Both the position numbers and the translations under genes were made by a program. The notes below the pieces were generated by a model. The model did not search any database. It saw nothing but the letters and a program-made list of their open reading frames with translations, and had not been told where the DNA came from. DNA of 8,816 nucleotides. It comes from Flavobacteriales bacterium (GTDB lineage Bacteria > Bacteroidota > Bacteroidia > Flavobacteriales > BACL11). Positions within the stretch are counted from its first letter, which is position 1. Every line of letters starts with the position of its first letter. The stretch spans positions 1 through 8,816 of the forward strand of contig PAKE01000049.1 of NCBI GenBank assembly GCA_002710495.1. Reading direction: 5' to 3'. Shown one piece after another: positions 7,344 to 8,816 of this stretch.

Positions 7344-8816
7344 TTAAAATGTTTTCCCAATTCCTACTACCCATCTCATTTGAATGTATTCTTCTCCATA
7401 GGGTGGTCTGTTTAAAAATATAGGCAAGTCTAATCTGATAACTAATGGAGATATTGTTTCTAATGGCCCCCAATTTCTGTGTGTGTAGGTAAATCCGATA
7501 CCTGCATCTGTTCTTATATCTGTCCATGCAGTTTTATAGTTATTTCTATTTATTTCTTCTATATTAATAATTCCAGCATCTGCAAACAAATAAGTTCCAA
7601 TACCTTTGCTGATAATACTGTAAGGAAGATATGAACTAACATCTACTTCAGTAGTAAATGACGCTCCAGAGGTACCATAATTTGTATTTCTGATTAATTC
7701 TCCATCTTCTTTATATTCAGGAGCTAAATAAGAGGTGTATCCTCTAAGATTTAACCCTCCTCCCATTTGGAAATTTCCTGTTTCGTTGCCGAAACCCATC
7801 ATGTCTGAACAGATAACTCCGTTGGTTCTGGTATATTTATTTTCAGATAATTCTTCATTGTTTGCTCCTGATAATCCTAATTGACTTTCTGGTGCCCAAT
7901 TTGCACCATAACCTAGCTGAAAATAACTTCTGGTATTTATTTTTATTCTACTATAGTTCCCAAATTTATTATTGTTTTTCACTTCTAATGAAATAGAACT
8001 ATAATCATAATCACTACCTAAAGTAGAAGTTTTTAAAGATAGGTTTATATCTCCTTTTCCGTAGGAATAATTGTATTTATGATTTAGATTAACATCAATT
8101 CTATTATTGTATTTATTCTTATTCCAATATTCGTTACTAATATAGTTATCAGAAGAATTATCTGGACGGTATAAAGAAACTAAATCCACTGATAAAGAGT
8201 TATTTCCTTTAGAATCAGATTTTATTAATGATAATTTATTCGATAGCAAACCAGAGATATATCTGCTTTTTAGACTAATTCGGCTATTTAATGAGATATT
8301 ATCCAGATTTGTATTGTATTTAATTATGTAAGATAGTTTGTCATAATCAGAATAATTTTCTGTGGTCTGATCTTGTTGTATGCCTGAATTAATCCAAAAA
8401 TTTGTGTTAAATAAATGATGATGATTCATATATCCACTTCTCAGATTCATTCCTAATTTTATTCCATCTGTAGAATTCCACCAGATGTTAGGTTGGTATT
8501 TAATTTCATAATTTTTCCAGTCTGGATATTTCCATAGATTATCGTTAAATTTAAAAGATGTATTACATTTAGACGAGTTATCTGGCATATAAGCGTCAGC
8601 TAATCTATTAGTAGGATCAATAATCACTTCTTTTATTCCTGAAAGAACATTAATTTCTGTAGAGTAAGTTGGTTGTAGTAAATCCCAAGCATGCCATTTT
8701 GGAAGAACAGTTGCGTTTGTGTTTTTTACAAACCAATGATTTGGAATATGGTAATCATAAGTTTTTCCATCATTAGCAATTACCATGAAATCAATTGGCA
8801 TTTGCATTCTAGATTT
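7344..8816 (-). CDS. M1-like peptidase, C-terminal region with outer-membrane beta-barrel (5' partial)
   Basis: The frame is open to the right edge: three codons (K-S-R) precede the ATG at 8807, so that ATG is internal. The visible part begins with MPIDFMVIANDGKTYDYHIP, then VIIDPTNRLADAYMPDN (61-77 from that Met), which matches the end of the peptidase part of Bacteroidota M1 (gluzincin) aminopeptidases; the HExxH zinc site would lie outside the window. From about residue 105 (PNIWWNSTDGIKLGM) the protein becomes alternating polar/aromatic beta strands to the end, with LNLRGYTSY (352-360), a TYLFADAGI strand (405-413), and a last strand WVVGIGKTF ending in Phe, the usual signal for outer-membrane barrel assembly. 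The protein should sit in the outer membrane with its peptidase part on one side. It is transcribed toward the polysaccharide cluster. The family is inferred from remembered motifs; the barrel call is firmer. Confidence 0.8.
   Translation of the reverse strand, partial: KSRMQMPIDFMVIANDGKTYDYHIPNHWFVKNTNATVLPKWHAWDLLQPTYSTEINVLSGIKEVIIDPTNRLADAYMPDNSSKCNTSFKFNDNLWKYPDWKNYEIKYQPNIWWNSTDGIKLGMNLRSGYMNHHHLFNTNFWINSGIQQDQTTENYSDYDKLSYIIKYNTNLDNISLNSRISLKSRYISGLLSNKLSLIKSDSKGNNSLSVDLVSLYRPDNSSDNYISNEYWNKNKYNNRIDVNLNHKYNYSYGKGDINLSLKTSTLGSDYDYSSISLEVKNNNKFGNYSRIKINTRSYFQLGYGANWAPESQLGLSGANNEELSENKYTRTNGVICSDMMGFGNETGNFQMGGGLNLRGYTSYLAPEYKEDGELIRNTNYGTSGASFTTEVDVSSYLPYSIISKGIGTYLFADAGIINIEEINRNNYKTAWTDIRTDAGIGFTYTHRNWGPLETISPLVIRLDLPIFLNRPPYGEEYIQMRWVVGIGKTF

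Noticed and set aside
7168..7527. 119-codon minus-strand open frame spanning the convergent junction
   Set aside because: Not a gene as a whole: it overlaps the ends of both flanking genes out of frame. Only its segment around 7216-7281 is meaningful, as the frameshifted C-terminal piece of the epimerase remnant.

Overview
The window looks like chromosomal DNA from a low-GC member of the Bacteroidota, most likely a flavobacterium. The evidence is the strong AT bias with Lys/Asn/Ile-rich proteins, a YfhO membrane protein beside a 'YYWPPAGGSG' glycosyltransferase, an exact Bacteroidota-type TAnnTTTG promoter element, and an M1-type peptidase carrying a C-terminal outer-membrane barrel. No genus can be named from sequence reading alone.

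Positions 1-7205 are the end of a surface-polysaccharide (O-antigen, capsule or exopolysaccharide) gene cluster, all on the + strand and very tightly packed. In order: the C-terminal part of a YfhO-family membrane protein (5' end outside the window), a GT4-like glycosyltransferase, a Wzx-like flippase, a second GT4-like glycosyltransferase, and two sulfotransferase-superfamily proteins. Four of the five junctions are abutting or overlapping stop/start codons. The only real gap (53 bp, 4476-4528) contains a candidate promoter for the last three genes. A coherent reading is that cytoplasmic glycosyltransferases build a lipid-linked glycan, the sulfotransferases add sulfate to it or to a precursor, the flippase exports the lipid-linked unit, and YfhO acts as a membrane glycosyltransferase. 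No polymerase, ligase or PAPS-synthesis gene is visible here.

Positions 7344-8816 hold, on the - strand, the C-terminal part of an M1-like (gluzincin) peptidase with an outer-membrane beta-barrel. Its N-terminal catalytic part lies beyond the right edge.

The 138 bp between the convergent blocks (7206-7343) is the most unusual part. On the - strand, starting directly after the peptidase stop codon, it carries the first ~15 codons of a GalE-like NAD-dependent sugar epimerase. A frameshifted piece resembling the C-terminal end of the same type of enzyme follows almost at once. This reads as a galE-like gene collapsed by a large internal deletion plus point mutations, and it may mark the edge where the polysaccharide cluster was exchanged. 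I found no RNA genes, CRISPR arrays, insertion sequences or intact integrases.
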